A stretch of DNA of 9,007 bases from Verrucomicrobiota bacterium (GCA_019236035.1 JAFAJU010000087.1:1-9007), one strand, 5' to 3'. Counted from the stretch's first letter, positions 1-6,587 are shown. Notes: generated by a model from the sequence alone, not told the origin. A program made the numbers and translations.

Positions 1-45
1 GGATGGTTGCTTCAAGAAGGCCGCGGGAACCAGTCTAATACTTTG

Positions 46-540
46 TCAGGCAGACTGACCGCATTCGCCGCCTTCGCCAAAGGCAGCCTGCGCACGTTGG
101 CGAATTTCCTCCGGTGTAAGGTCCTCTTTGTGTGTGGCCAGAGACCATTGGTGCCCGAAAGGGTCCGTTAACTGACCATAACGATCGCCCCAGAACATAT
201 CTGCCAGGGGCATACGCACTTGGGCACCGGCTGCTACCGCCTGATTGAAAACGGTGTCCACGTCTTCCACATAGACATGTATAAACACAGGCGATCCACC
301 AATGCCATGAGGTCCCTTGCTACCCATGTCCGGAAACTCATCAACGAGGAAGAGCGGTGAGTCTCCGATCTTTATGTGAGCATGCATGATGGACTTGCCA
401 TCCGGCCCCGGCAGTCGGGTGATTTCTTCAGCGTTGAAGGCTTTCTTGTAGAATTCGATGGCTTGCGCGGCGCCCTTCACGATCAAGTGAGGGGTCAGCG
501 TGTGAAAGCCTTCTGGAATCGCCTTTATCCGAGTTGTCAT
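46..540 (-). CDS. VOC family protein, PhnB-like (glyoxalase/bleomycin-resistance fold)
   Basis: A 164-residue cytoplasmic protein of the vicinal-oxygen-chelate superfamily. Its N-terminal half reads as a typical PhnB-like module: a strand around residues 17-22 (PHLIVKG), a helix containing AIEFYKKAF (27-35), and a strand with HAHIKIGD (53-60). The second module holds IHVYVEDVD (87-95) and ends in the hallmark WGDRYGQLTDPFGHQW (117-132). The charged tail EDLTPEEIRQRAQAAF (139-154) is usual for this subfamily. The family is built to bind a metal or small ligand, but substrates are mostly unknown, so no reaction is assigned. The ATG start is supported by AAGGA on the minus strand (550-554), nine bases upstream. 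In many genomes such proteins accompany DGPF proteins and ECF sigma factors. Here those genes lie about 2.9 kb away on the other strand, so a shared regulon is only a suggestion. Confidence 0.9.
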   Translation of the reverse strand: MTTRIKAIPEGFHTLTPHLIVKGAAQAIEFYKKAFNAEEITRLPGPDGKSIMHAHIKIGDSPLFLVDEFPDMGSKGPHGIGGSPVFIHVYVEDVDTVFNQAVAAGAQVRMPLADMFWGDRYGQLTDPFGHQWSLATHKEDLTPEEIRQRAQAAFGEGGECGQSA

Positions 541-549
541 TTTTCTGTT

Positions 550-554
550 TCCTT
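550..554 (-). promoter_or_regulatory. Ribosome binding site of the PhnB-like gene
   Basis: The minus strand reads AAGGA here, nine bases before the ATG at 540. It is one of the few good Shine-Dalgarno sequences in the window and fixes the start of the upstream VOC gene. Confidence 0.6.
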
Positions 555-671
555 TTTCGTTTTGGTTTAGTGGGTTGTATCCGGATTCAAGTCGACGACG
601 AACAAACCCGTGCAGTCAGGACACTTTATGCACAAAAGTTTGGCCGTTTATGGCTTTGTGCTTTGGGTTTC

Positions 672-783
672 AGCGCCGAAGGCGCGACATCAAAGAAGCC
701 TAGGGCAAGCGACGGGCCGGTTTCGGCCCGTCGCGCAGCCCTAGGTAACGCAAAAAGAAGGTGTAGCGCTGGAAGCGCGACAC
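672..783 (+). repeat. Compound palindromic repeat: conserved arm, large hairpin, second short module
   Basis: Positions 672-701 match 5166-5195 at 29 of 30 bases. The arm itself folds as a small GCGCC/GGCGC hairpin. It then runs into a large two-part stem. The outer stem CCTAGGGC (699-706) pairs with GCCCTAGG (738-745). The inner stem is a perfect 11 bp (709-719 with 724-734) closing a four-base loop (720-723). A second module, AGCGCTGGAAGCGCGACAC (765-783), matches the arm start (672-690) at 15 of 19 positions in direct orientation, so the large hairpin is bracketed by related short palindromes. There is no U-run after the stem, so a simple intrinsic terminator is not supported. No transposase or RAYT gene lies nearby. 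Confidence 0.8.
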
Positions 784-852
784 AACGATAGCCGTTGTAC
801 CGAAGACCCGCGATTCACGGCTTCACGCGAGAAAATATTAATCCGCATTGAG

Positions 853-868
853 GCGCGCTTTCAGCGCT
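853..868 (-). repeat. Inverted copy of the short AGCGCT...AGCGCG module
   Basis: Read on the minus strand this is AGCGCTGAAAGCGCGC. It matches the module at 765 in the opposite orientation with one mismatch over the shared AGCGCTGGAAGCGCG, and it is itself a short hairpin (GCGCT/AGCGC). It may mark the far end of the composite element starting at 672, or be a separate remnant. Confidence 0.6.
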
Positions 869-896
869 GATTGCCCTTCGTACAGTTCCTGCCCTG

Positions 897-936
897 CGGG
901 CGAGGCTGCGCGGGGCGGGACGCCCGTGTTACAATG
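897..936 (+). repeat. GGGCGGGACGCCC repeat with a TGTTACAATG tail
   Basis: The last 24 bases (913-936) match 3302-3325 at 21 positions. CGGGCG (897-902) can pair with CGCCCG (921-926). The conserved tail TGTTACAAT (927-935) fits an extended -10 promoter element (TGnTATAAT) at all but one base and points toward the amidase gene 74 bases on. No -35 match is visible 17 bases upstream. A promoter role is therefore possible but unproven. Confidence 0.6.
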
Positions 937-1009
937 AAGCCCGTCCAGTCGAGTTCGAGGATAGTTACAAAGACTCAGAAGAGACTCGGTCCATTGAGCA
1001 ACGCACCAG

Positions 1010-1924
1010 ATGTCAACCCACAATTTCCAGCCTACTCACTACCACACCACGATAGGCTCCCACGACCCAGTCCTGCGGATCAGCGACGGAGACACCGTGG
1101 TCACGGCCACCGTCGATGCCTTCGGCAAAGACGCCAGCAACACTGAGGTGACGACGCGTGGAAACCCGCAGACCGGCCCGTTCTACGTTGAGGGCGCTGA
1201 GCCGGGTGACACGCTGGTCGTGCAACTCGACCGTATCACCCCGAGCCGGGAAATTGGCTACACTGGCTCGGTTGTCGCGCCGAACGTGGTCGACCCGTGG
1301 TACGTGCGTGAACTGCCCGAACGCGAGTTGGCCGAGTGGCGAGTCGATAATGAGTGCGCCACGGCGACGCTCATCAAACCGGAGACCAAGCTCGGAAACC
1401 TGGTGATCCCGTTGTCGCCCATGCTCGGTTGCTTTGGGGTTGCCCCACCCCGCGGCCAGGCGATCTCGACTGCGACGTCGGCCGAACACGGCGGCAACAT
1501 GGACTACCGCGGATTCGCAGCCGGCGTCACCGTCTATTTTCCAGTGTTTGCACCCGGCGCGCTACTCCACGTCGGCGACGGCCACGCGACCCAGGGCGAC
1601 GGCGAGATCGTCGGCACCGGGATCGAGATTTCCATGGAGGTCCAATTCACCGTGCGGCTCATCAAGGGAAAGCAGATCCGTTGGCCTCGCGGCGAGGATG
1701 CGGAGCATATTTTCGCTGTTGGCAACGCCCGCCCGCTGGACCAAGCCGTGCAACATGCCACCACTGAGATGCTGCGCTGGCTCAAGGAGGATTATGGCCT
1801 CGATGCGACCAGTGCAAGCCTGCTCCTCGGGCAATGCGTGGAGTACGACCTGGGCAACATCTTCGACCCGGCGTACACGATGGTGTGCAAACTGCCTAAG
1901 GCGCTGCTTCGGTTTTCGCATTGA
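1010..1924 (+). CDS. Acetamidase/formamidase family protein
   Basis: A 304-residue protein of the FmdA/AmdA family, cytoplasmic enzymes that hydrolyse short-chain amides such as formamide or acetamide to ammonia and the acid. The length matches short family members and the sequence runs end to end without a break. Diagnostic stretches are TGPFYVEGAEPGDTLVVQL (55-73), PMLGCFGVAP (137-146), EHGGNMDYR (159-167) and the glycine-rich GDGHATQGDGEIVGTGIE (189-206). The conserved Asp and His residues in the last two are where the family's metal and active-site residues are expected. The ATG at 1010 has no clear Shine-Dalgarno sequence, but the protein begins in good register with the family. Codon third positions look richer in G and C than in chrA next door, which may point to a different history. 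The exact amide substrate cannot be read from sequence. Confidence 0.92.
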   Translation: MSTHNFQPTHYHTTIGSHDPVLRISDGDTVVTATVDAFGKDASNTEVTTRGNPQTGPFYVEGAEPGDTLVVQLDRITPSREIGYTGSVVAPNVVDPWYVRELPERELAEWRVDNECATATLIKPETKLGNLVIPLSPMLGCFGVAPPRGQAISTATSAEHGGNMDYRGFAAGVTVYFPVFAPGALLHVGDGHATQGDGEIVGTGIEISMEVQFTVRLIKGKQIRWPRGEDAEHIFAVGNARPLDQAVQHATTEMLRWLKEDYGLDATSASLLLGQCVEYDLGNIFDPAYTMVCKLPKALLRFSH

Positions 1925-2061
1925 CGGATCAACTACTTGGGCAAACGGCTGAAACAGCTAGCCAATGGATCTACACTGTCGGAAATGTCCCAAGGATCAT
2001 GCCCAGGCACAAATCATGCCGCGAAAGAGAATGTTTTGACGCGCCGCGGCGGCTTGATTCT

Positions 2062-3237
2062 ATGCGGGGAACTCCTCTGGAGGTTTTTCTGGTCTTCCTA
2101 AAGCTAGGCTTGACCGCTTTTGGCGGTCCAATTGCTCATTTGGCCTATTTTCAACGGGAACTGATCGCAAGGCGACAGTGGATCACCGAGAACGCTTACG
2201 GCGATCTGGTCGCGTTATGCCAGTTTCTGCCGGGGCCGGCAAGCAGCCAGGTCGCTTTTGCACTTGGCTATTTGCGTGCCGGGATTGGCGGAGCTTTCGC
2301 AGCGGCTGTCGCCTTTACCTCGCCCTCGGCGATTTTGATGATCGCGATCGCGTACGGTTTCCAGGCGGTTGGCGCACAGGCAGGATTTTTGCATGGACTG
2401 AGACTTGCCGCTGTCGCGGTAGTAGCACAGGCGGTGTGGACCATGGCCCGGAGGCTCTGCCCGGATCGAGAGCGTGTGACGCTCGCAATCGTTGCCGCCT
2501 GCTTCGTGATCGGGTCATCGATGCCCTGGCTTCAGCTCGTGGTGATTGCGAGCGGTGCATTATTGGGATGGGTGTTGTTTCGGGCAAAGACGGACTTGGG
2601 CGAAACTTTGCTTGAAGAAAAAGGTCTCCACGGCGGCTGGTTTGCCTGGGCCAATATCGCTTTGTTTTTCATACTGCTGGCAGGCCTGCCTTTGCTTTCC
2701 AGCGGATTTACGATGCACTGGCTACGGTTAGCAGACGCCTTTTATCGCTCCGGCGCGCTGGTCTTTGGCGGCGGCCACGTCATCCTGCCTTTATTGCAGT
2801 CCGAAACCGTGTATCGAGGTTGGCTGGATCAGAACGCATTTATGGCCGGCTATGGAGCTGCACAAGCTTTGCCAGGACCGTTGTTCACTTTTTCCGCCTA
2901 TCTTGGGACAGTCATTGGACACAGCTGGCTGGCCGGATTGTGGTGCCTATTATGGATTTTCCTGCCTTCCTTTCTGTTGATTCTGGGTGCGTTGCCCTTC
3001 TGGAGTAAGCTCCGCCAAAACGCCCATGCACAGGCGGCATTGCGAGGAGCAAATGCAGCCGTCGTGGGTATCCTATTGGCAGCTCTTTATAATCCTGTTT
3101 GGATCGTCGCCGTGGATTCGTCTGCCTCCCTCGTAATTGCCCTGGCTGCGTTCGATCTGTTGCAATTCTGGAAATGGCCACCCTGGTTGATCGTTGTTCT
3201 GTCGGGAACTGCCGGTTTTCTTTTTCTCCGTCCATGA
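2062..3237 (+). CDS. chrA: Chromate transporter, long-chain CHR family
   Basis: A 391-residue inner-membrane protein of the chromate ion transporter family, which exports chromate (and possibly sulfate) and gives chromate resistance. Both homologous halves are present. The N-terminal half has KLGLTAFGGP (14-23) and ALCQFLPGP (51-59). The C-terminal half has the parallel ALVFGGGH (232-239) and AQALPGP (267-273). About ten hydrophobic segments are visible. The frame stays open upstream to a TTG at 1921 and an ATG at 1999, but the extra residues are polar, Cys- and Arg-rich and unlike the family. I therefore choose the ATG at 2062, which gives the family length, although no strong Shine-Dalgarno sequence precedes it. 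It follows the amidase by 137 bases, so co-transcription is possible but not shown. No chrB regulator is present. Confidence 0.92.
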   Translation: MRGTPLEVFLVFLKLGLTAFGGPIAHLAYFQRELIARRQWITENAYGDLVALCQFLPGPASSQVAFALGYLRAGIGGAFAAAVAFTSPSAILMIAIAYGFQAVGAQAGFLHGLRLAAVAVVAQAVWTMARRLCPDRERVTLAIVAACFVIGSSMPWLQLVVIASGALLGWVLFRAKTDLGETLLEEKGLHGGWFAWANIALFFILLAGLPLLSSGFTMHWLRLADAFYRSGALVFGGGHVILPLLQSETVYRGWLDQNAFMAGYGAAQALPGPLFTFSAYLGTVIGHSWLAGLWCLLWIFLPSFLLILGALPFWSKLRQNAHAQAALRGANAAVVGILLAALYNPVWIVAVDSSASLVIALAAFDLLQFWKWPPWLIVVLSGTAGFLFLRP

Positions 3238-3267
3238 ACGTAAAGCGCGGTCCTCTTTCTTTTTGAC

Positions 3268-3325
3268 ATGGGCGTCCCGCCCGTGATTTTCGCTGATTCA
3301 CGGGCGGGCCGCCTATGTTACAATG
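3268..3325 (+). repeat. Long hairpin repeat GGGCGTCCCGCCC with a TGTTACAATG tail
   Basis: Bases 3268-3286 pair with 3298-3316 at 17 of 19 positions; one of the two exceptions can form a G-U pair. The loop is 11 bases (3287-3297). The right arm and tail (3302-3325) match 913-936 at 21 of 24 positions. The element lies 30 bases after the chrA stop, where it could end chrA transcription, although no U-run follows. The tail TGTTACAAT (3316-3324) resembles an extended -10 element facing the DGPF gene, 138 bases downstream. Confidence 0.75.
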
Positions 3326-3452
3326 TTCGGGCGCCGCACGCCGCGCGCATCCCACCGTTTTGAAAAAATAATGGGTGTTGTCCTGGGCGCAGTCGCTCGT
3401 TCGTCATATAGTTGAGCTGAAAAGAAGCTTCATCTGGCGGTGAACCAATACT

Positions 3453-3457
3453 AAAGG
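3453..3457 (+). promoter_or_regulatory. Ribosome binding site of the DGPF gene
   Basis: AAAGG lies five bases before the ATG at 3463, a good Shine-Dalgarno placement. It supports that start for the YCII/DGPF protein. Confidence 0.55.
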
Positions 3458-3462
3458 CAAAT

Positions 3463-3870
3463 ATGACTACGGAGACGTCAAGGTCCGAATACATGCTGTT
3501 ATTTCGGGGCACGCATTGGGACAAGAGGCTGTCCCCTGAAGAGATTCAGAAGGTTATGAGTCAATGGACCTCCTGGTTCGATCGTTTGACTCAACAAGGA
3601 AAGATCAAATCGGCCCACCCGCTGTTGCCCGAGGGTCAGATCGTTTCTTGGAAGAGGGGGCAAACGGTTGCAGACGGTCCGTTCGCCGAATCGAAGGAGG
3701 CCATCGGCGGCTATTTCCTGTTACAGGCGAAGGACCACGACGAGGCCGTAGCAATTGCCAAAGAGTGCCCGACCCTGAAATATGGAGTGACTGTCGAAGT
3801 CCGACCTGTAGCCGAGCAGTGTGCACAGATGCAACGTGTAACCGAACAACTGGCACACGCGACGGTTTAA
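3463..3870 (+). CDS. YCII-related (DGPF domain) protein, partner of the ECF sigma factor
   Basis: A 135-residue cytoplasmic protein of the YCII/DGPF family, which has a ferredoxin-like fold. Seen directly: YMLLFRGTHWD (10-20), a helix ending in LTQQGKIKSAHPL (42-54), and the name-giving motif DGPFAESKEAIGGYFLL (71-87). The last is followed by DHDEAVAIAKECPTLKYG, with the C-terminal strand VTVEVRPV completing the fold. The length is normal for the family. The biochemical function of these proteins is unknown. Genes for DGPF proteins are typically found next to ECF42-type sigma factors, and here the sigma gene follows almost at once, with its likely TTG start six bases past this stop. The two are almost certainly one operon. 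The start is supported by AAAGG five bases upstream. Confidence 0.92.
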   Translation: MTTETSRSEYMLLFRGTHWDKRLSPEEIQKVMSQWTSWFDRLTQQGKIKSAHPLLPEGQIVSWKRGQTVADGPFAESKEAIGGYFLLQAKDHDEAVAIAKECPTLKYGVTVEVRPVAEQCAQMQRVTEQLAHATV

Positions 3871-3875
3871 AACGC

Positions 3876-5216
3876 TTGAGCGAGTTTGCAGACAACGATC
3901 GTCCCGCTAGCGGGGAAATTTCCCGGCTGACAGAACACCTCTTTCGCCACGAGGCGGGAAAGCTGGTTTCCGTCCTGACGGGCATCTTTGGCATCGACCG
4001 TTTGCATCTGGCTGAGGACGTGGTCCAGGAAGCGCTCGTGCGGGCCTTGCAAACCTGGCCCTACTATGGGATTCCAAAAAATCCCGCGGCTTGGATCACG
4101 CAAGCGGCCAAGAATCTCGCGTTGGATTTGATTCGGCGAGAAAAGCTCTTCCGCGATAAGCAACCCGAAATCATCGCGTCGGTCGAGCAATGGTCGGCTG
4201 ATTCTGCCGCCGGGGATTCGCCGTTATTCGACACCGAAATCAGGGACGGCCGTCTGCGGTTAATGTTTGCCTGTTGCCATCCGCTTCTTGCGCAAGAAGC
4301 ACAAACAGCTCTGGCGCTTAAGACGCTCTGCGGTTTTGGCGCCGCCGAAATAGCTAAGGCATTCCTTACGACAGAAGCGGCCATCGCTAAGAGACTGACG
4401 CGAACCAGGCAAAAAATCCGCGAGCTGCGTATTCCCTTCGAGATTCCGTCCGGCGAGGAGTTTTCCGTCCGTCTGGACGGTGTGCTGCAGACTCTTTACC
4501 TGCTCTTCAACGAGGGTTACAAGGCGTCCAGCGGCGAGAGCCTGGTGAGAGCAGACCTCTGTTACGAGGCGATCCGCCTGGCCACATTGCTCGCCGAACA
4601 TCCGGTGGCCAACCAACCGCGTACTCAAGCTCTGGTGGCCCTTATGTTGCTGAACGGCGCCCGGTTGCCCGCGCGAGTGGATCCGCAGGGAAACATTCTA
4701 CGGCTCAAAGAACAGGATCGTTCGAATTGGAACCGAACTATGATCTCGCGCGGCATATTTCATCTGGGCCAGGCCGCCGCCGGAGATCAACTGAGCGAGT
4801 ATCATCTTCAGGCAGGTATCGCGGCCTGCCATTGCACGGCCGACGACTATCGCTCCACCGATTGGCCAAGAATCTTGGCCCTCTATGACCAATGGATTGA
4901 GCTGAATGATTCTCCGGTGGTCGCCCTCAACCGTGCCGTGGCTCTCGCAAACGTGAACGGCCCTAATGCGGGCATTGAAGCCGTCAAGGCTATTCAGAAC
5001 CGAGCAGAGTTAGGTTCGTATTACCTGCTGTATGCGGTCCTTGGCGAGTTCGAGGCTCAGCTCCATAACCTTCAGGTCGCCGCTGACCATCTCCGGAAGG
5101 CGCTTCAACTAACCGAGGTTAAATCAGAACGATCGTTTCTCTCGAAAAGGCTTCGCGAGCTGGCTAGCACCGAAGGCGCGACATCAAAGAAGCCTGCATT
5201 GCTCAGAAATCTCTAA
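3876..5216 (+). CDS. RNA polymerase ECF sigma factor, ECF42-like, with long C-terminal extension
   Basis: An alternative sigma factor of about 446 residues. Region 2 spans roughly 15-90 and includes HLAEDVVQEALVRAL (44-58), NPAAWITQAAKN (69-80) and ALDLIRR (82-88). Region 4 spans roughly 122-185, with LMFACCHP (129-136) and the helix-turn-helix AAEIAKAFLTTEAAIAKRL (156-174). The remaining 250 residues are a helical, TPR-like extension starting with LYLLFNEGYKASSG and containing WPRILALYDQW and VVALNRAVALANVNGP. This build plus the adjacent DGPF gene fits group ECF42, which lacks an obvious anti-sigma factor, so the extension may do the regulating. The start is uncertain: no ATG is available, TTG 3876 is the best choice and GTG 3819 an alternative overlapping the DGPF gene. 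The last 16 residues or so (from STEGATSKKP) are encoded by a dispersed repeat rather than by family sequence. Confidence 0.9.
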   Translation: MSEFADNDRPASGEISRLTEHLFRHEAGKLVSVLTGIFGIDRLHLAEDVVQEALVRALQTWPYYGIPKNPAAWITQAAKNLALDLIRREKLFRDKQPEIIASVEQWSADSAAGDSPLFDTEIRDGRLRLMFACCHPLLAQEAQTALALKTLCGFGAAEIAKAFLTTEAAIAKRLTRTRQKIRELRIPFEIPSGEEFSVRLDGVLQTLYLLFNEGYKASSGESLVRADLCYEAIRLATLLAEHPVANQPRTQALVALMLLNGARLPARVDPQGNILRLKEQDRSNWNRTMISRGIFHLGQAAAGDQLSEYHLQAGIAACHCTADDYRSTDWPRILALYDQWIELNDSPVVALNRAVALANVNGPNAGIEAVKAIQNRAELGSYYLLYAVLGEFEAQLHNLQVAADHLRKALQLTEVKSERSFLSKRLRELASTEGATSKKPALLRNL

Positions 5217-5238
5217 AGATTTGGGAGCGATACAGGCT
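5166..5238 (+). repeat. Second copy of the conserved-arm/variable-hairpin repeat, at the sigma gene 3' end
   Basis: Bases 5166-5195 repeat 672-701 with one mismatch. From 5191 the sequence forms a long imperfect hairpin. AGCCTG (5191-5196) pairs with CAGGCT (5233-5238), ATTGCTC (5198-5204) with GAGCGAT (5225-5231, one G-U pair), and AAATCT (5207-5212) with AGATTT (5217-5222). The four-base loop CTAA (5213-5216) contains the sigma stop codon. The stem sequence is unrelated to that at 699-745. The element fills the 30-base gap between the convergent sigma and membrane-fusion genes, so it may act as a two-way terminator, although no U-run is present. Confidence 0.8.
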
Positions 5239-5246
5239 AGGCAGCA

Positions 5247-6422
5247 CTAGTCCCGCCGCGACTTGGTGTCTATTTCGACAAAGGCGTTCAAATCAGGATC
5301 TAAATGTTCCGCAAAGCCAAGCTCGCTTTCGGAATCAAATGTGACTTTGACCGGCAGGTTTTGAGGCGGGTCAATCAACGCGAACAGCGAGAGCAGCAGA
5401 GCGATTCGACGGGAGCTGCCATTCTCCACAGAAGCTACACTCACGACTTCGCCCCGGAACGTATGTTCCTTAATGGTCTCGATTCTGATCTTGACCCTTT
5501 GACCGGGCTTAATGTGTTTCAGCTGGTTTGCATTGAAATTCGCAACCACCCATGGATCGTCTCCTATCAACTTCAAAAACGGTTCTCCGGCCGTTAAGCG
5601 TCGCGCGAAATTGGGTTTGTCAAAAACCACGTGTCCGTTCGCTGGAGCAAAGATCTTCGTATACAAAAGCTGGGTCTCGGCATGCTGCATTTGCGTCTCA
5701 GCATTGTGCAGTTTCGTTAAACAGGCGTTTCTGAGCGTCTGAGCTTGTCGAATCAGATCATTGGCGCCCGCGAACGTCGTTTTGGCTGCGTCATAATAAC
5801 CAAGGGCGACATCGTACGCTTTTTTGGTTCTCTCGAAGAGCAGAGGGGAGACACCTTTTTTGTTTCGGATCTTTGAGATGTACTGATAATCGCTCGTCGC
5901 TTCAGCCAACTCCTTCTCGCAACGCCTCATTCTCGAGGTGGCTTTCTCGAGTTCTGCTTGAGCCTTCGACCGCCGTATCTCGAGTTCCGGCAACCTAGTT
6001 CGTTCCTGAGCCAAGTCGACGCGCCCAGCGGACAACTTCCCCTCCAGATCTTTTTTATCCATCTCCGCTAACAGGTCGCCCGCCTTCACATATTGACGAT
6101 TCGAGACAAATACCCCTCCGATCGTCCCGTCAATCTTACTGCTAACGGGATAGGTATAGGCCTCCACGACTGCCTTGTCGGTCGTCAGCGTTTCTTGCCC
6201 AATCAGATAATAAAAAATTCGCGCTACAATACTGACGCAGATAATGCCGGCGCTAATTAGAACCAGCCATTTACCGGCGGCATAGGTCCATGAAGCGTGG
6301 CGACGATTTCGAGTTCGAGGCCGTGAGCGGAATTTATCGCCAGGGGAAGATTTAGCCGGCGCCTTGGCGGACCGCTCAAGGTGACCGTTGTCCCTACCAC
6401 GAAACCTGAGAATCGAAAACAT
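5247..6422 (-). CDS. HlyD/EmrA-type membrane fusion protein (efflux periplasmic adaptor)
   Basis: A membrane-anchored adaptor of about 391 residues. Such proteins link an inner-membrane pump to an outer-membrane channel in drug or metabolite export. Order of parts: a basic cytoplasmic N-terminus (1-50), one membrane segment (about 51-75, WLVLISAGIICVSIVARIFY), and a first lipoyl half (89-126, VSSKIDGTIGGVFV...VKAGDLLAEMD). A long charged coiled coil follows (about 127-253). The second lipoyl half starts at LYTKIFAPANGHVV, and a beta-barrel domain contains DDPWVVANFNANQLKHIKPGQ. I chose the ATG at 6422 because GAGGG lies six bases upstream of it; an ATG at 6443 would add seven residues. No pump or outer-membrane channel gene lies in the window, so the partner must be elsewhere. 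The stop is just past the hairpin repeat that ends the sigma gene. Confidence 0.88.
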   Translation of the reverse strand: MFSILRFRGRDNGHLERSAKAPAKSSPGDKFRSRPRTRNRRHASWTYAAGKWLVLISAGIICVSIVARIFYYLIGQETLTTDKAVVEAYTYPVSSKIDGTIGGVFVSNRQYVKAGDLLAEMDKKDLEGKLSAGRVDLAQERTRLPELEIRRSKAQAELEKATSRMRRCEKELAEATSDYQYISKIRNKKGVSPLLFERTKKAYDVALGYYDAAKTTFAGANDLIRQAQTLRNACLTKLHNAETQMQHAETQLLYTKIFAPANGHVVFDKPNFARRLTAGEPFLKLIGDDPWVVANFNANQLKHIKPGQRVKIRIETIKEHTFRGEVVSVASVENGSSRRIALLLSLFALIDPPQNLPVKVTFDSESELGFAEHLDPDLNAFVEIDTKSRRD

Positions 6423-6433
6423 ACCCCACCCTC
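6423..6433 (-). promoter_or_regulatory. Ribosome binding site deciding the membrane fusion protein start
   Basis: The minus strand reads GAGGGTGGGGT directly before the ATG at 6422. The GAGGG part is six bases from the start codon. The alternative ATG at 6443 has only AAGG one base away, which is too close. Confidence 0.45.
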
Positions 6434-6494
6434 GTAGGGACATACCTTCGACCCGAATCGAGATATTTTCGAGGCGAATCGATTAAACCGCTCC

Positions 6495-6587
6495 GGTAGG
6501 GTCGCGCTCCCGCCGCGACCGGCGCGCACCCGCACCCACAGCCGCTAGGAACGCGCACACCCGGACGCTCGGGAGCGCGTCCGTACC
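6495..6587. repeat. Large nested palindrome with CGCGCTCC core
   Basis: Bases 6495-6511 pair with 6571-6587 at 15 of 17 positions across a 59-base interior. Each arm also folds on itself: GTCGCG (6501-6506) pairs with CGCGAC (6514-6519), and GGACGC (6563-6568) with GCGTCC (6577-6582). The left arm (6498-6515) matches 8099-8116 at 15 of 18 positions, so this and the element near 8100 belong to one family. It overlaps the 3' end of the small minus-strand gene and lies upstream of the membrane fusion gene. Confidence 0.7.

Larger units (their letters stand above)
541..1009. other. Gene-free, repeat-filled gap between divergent genes
   Basis: This 469-base stretch separates a minus-strand gene from a plus-strand gene, so it must hold both promoters. 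Open frames across it are made from the repeats and have no protein-like character. Contents in order: a perfect 7-bp inverted repeat (630-636 with 655-661), a compound hairpin repeat (672-783), an inverted copy of its short module (853-868), and a GC-rich element ending in TGTTACAATG (897-936). I see nothing convincing in 787-850 or 940-1009. The amidase start at 1010 has no good Shine-Dalgarno sequence. Confidence 0.7.

Noticed and set aside
534..791. Plus-strand 85-codon open frame
   Set aside because: It begins inside the start of the minus-strand VOC gene and runs through the hairpin repeat. The product is low-complexity and unlike a protein; it is a by-product of the repeat.
838..1023. 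Minus-strand 61-codon open frame before the amidase
   Set aside because: It is composed of repeat remnants and overlaps the amidase start. It has no family resemblance.
1013..1489. 158-codon minus-strand frame inside the amidase gene
   Set aside because: Arg-rich shadow frame typical of the reverse of a high-GC gene. The plus-strand protein is clearly the real one.
1921..2061. 47-residue N-terminal extension of ChrA from the TTG at 1921
   Set aside because: The residues are polar and unlike the family, whose first membrane segment begins just after the ATG at 2062.
3564..3875. Upstream extension of the sigma factor reading frame
   Set aside because: It overlaps the DGPF gene in another frame, and its translation is Arg/Gly-rich without sigma-factor homology. 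It is an open frame by chance.
672..5238. CRISPR array or insertion sequence explaining the repeats
   Set aside because: Repeat copies are kilobases apart rather than regularly spaced. There are no Cas, transposase or RAYT genes and no target-site duplications that I can recognise.
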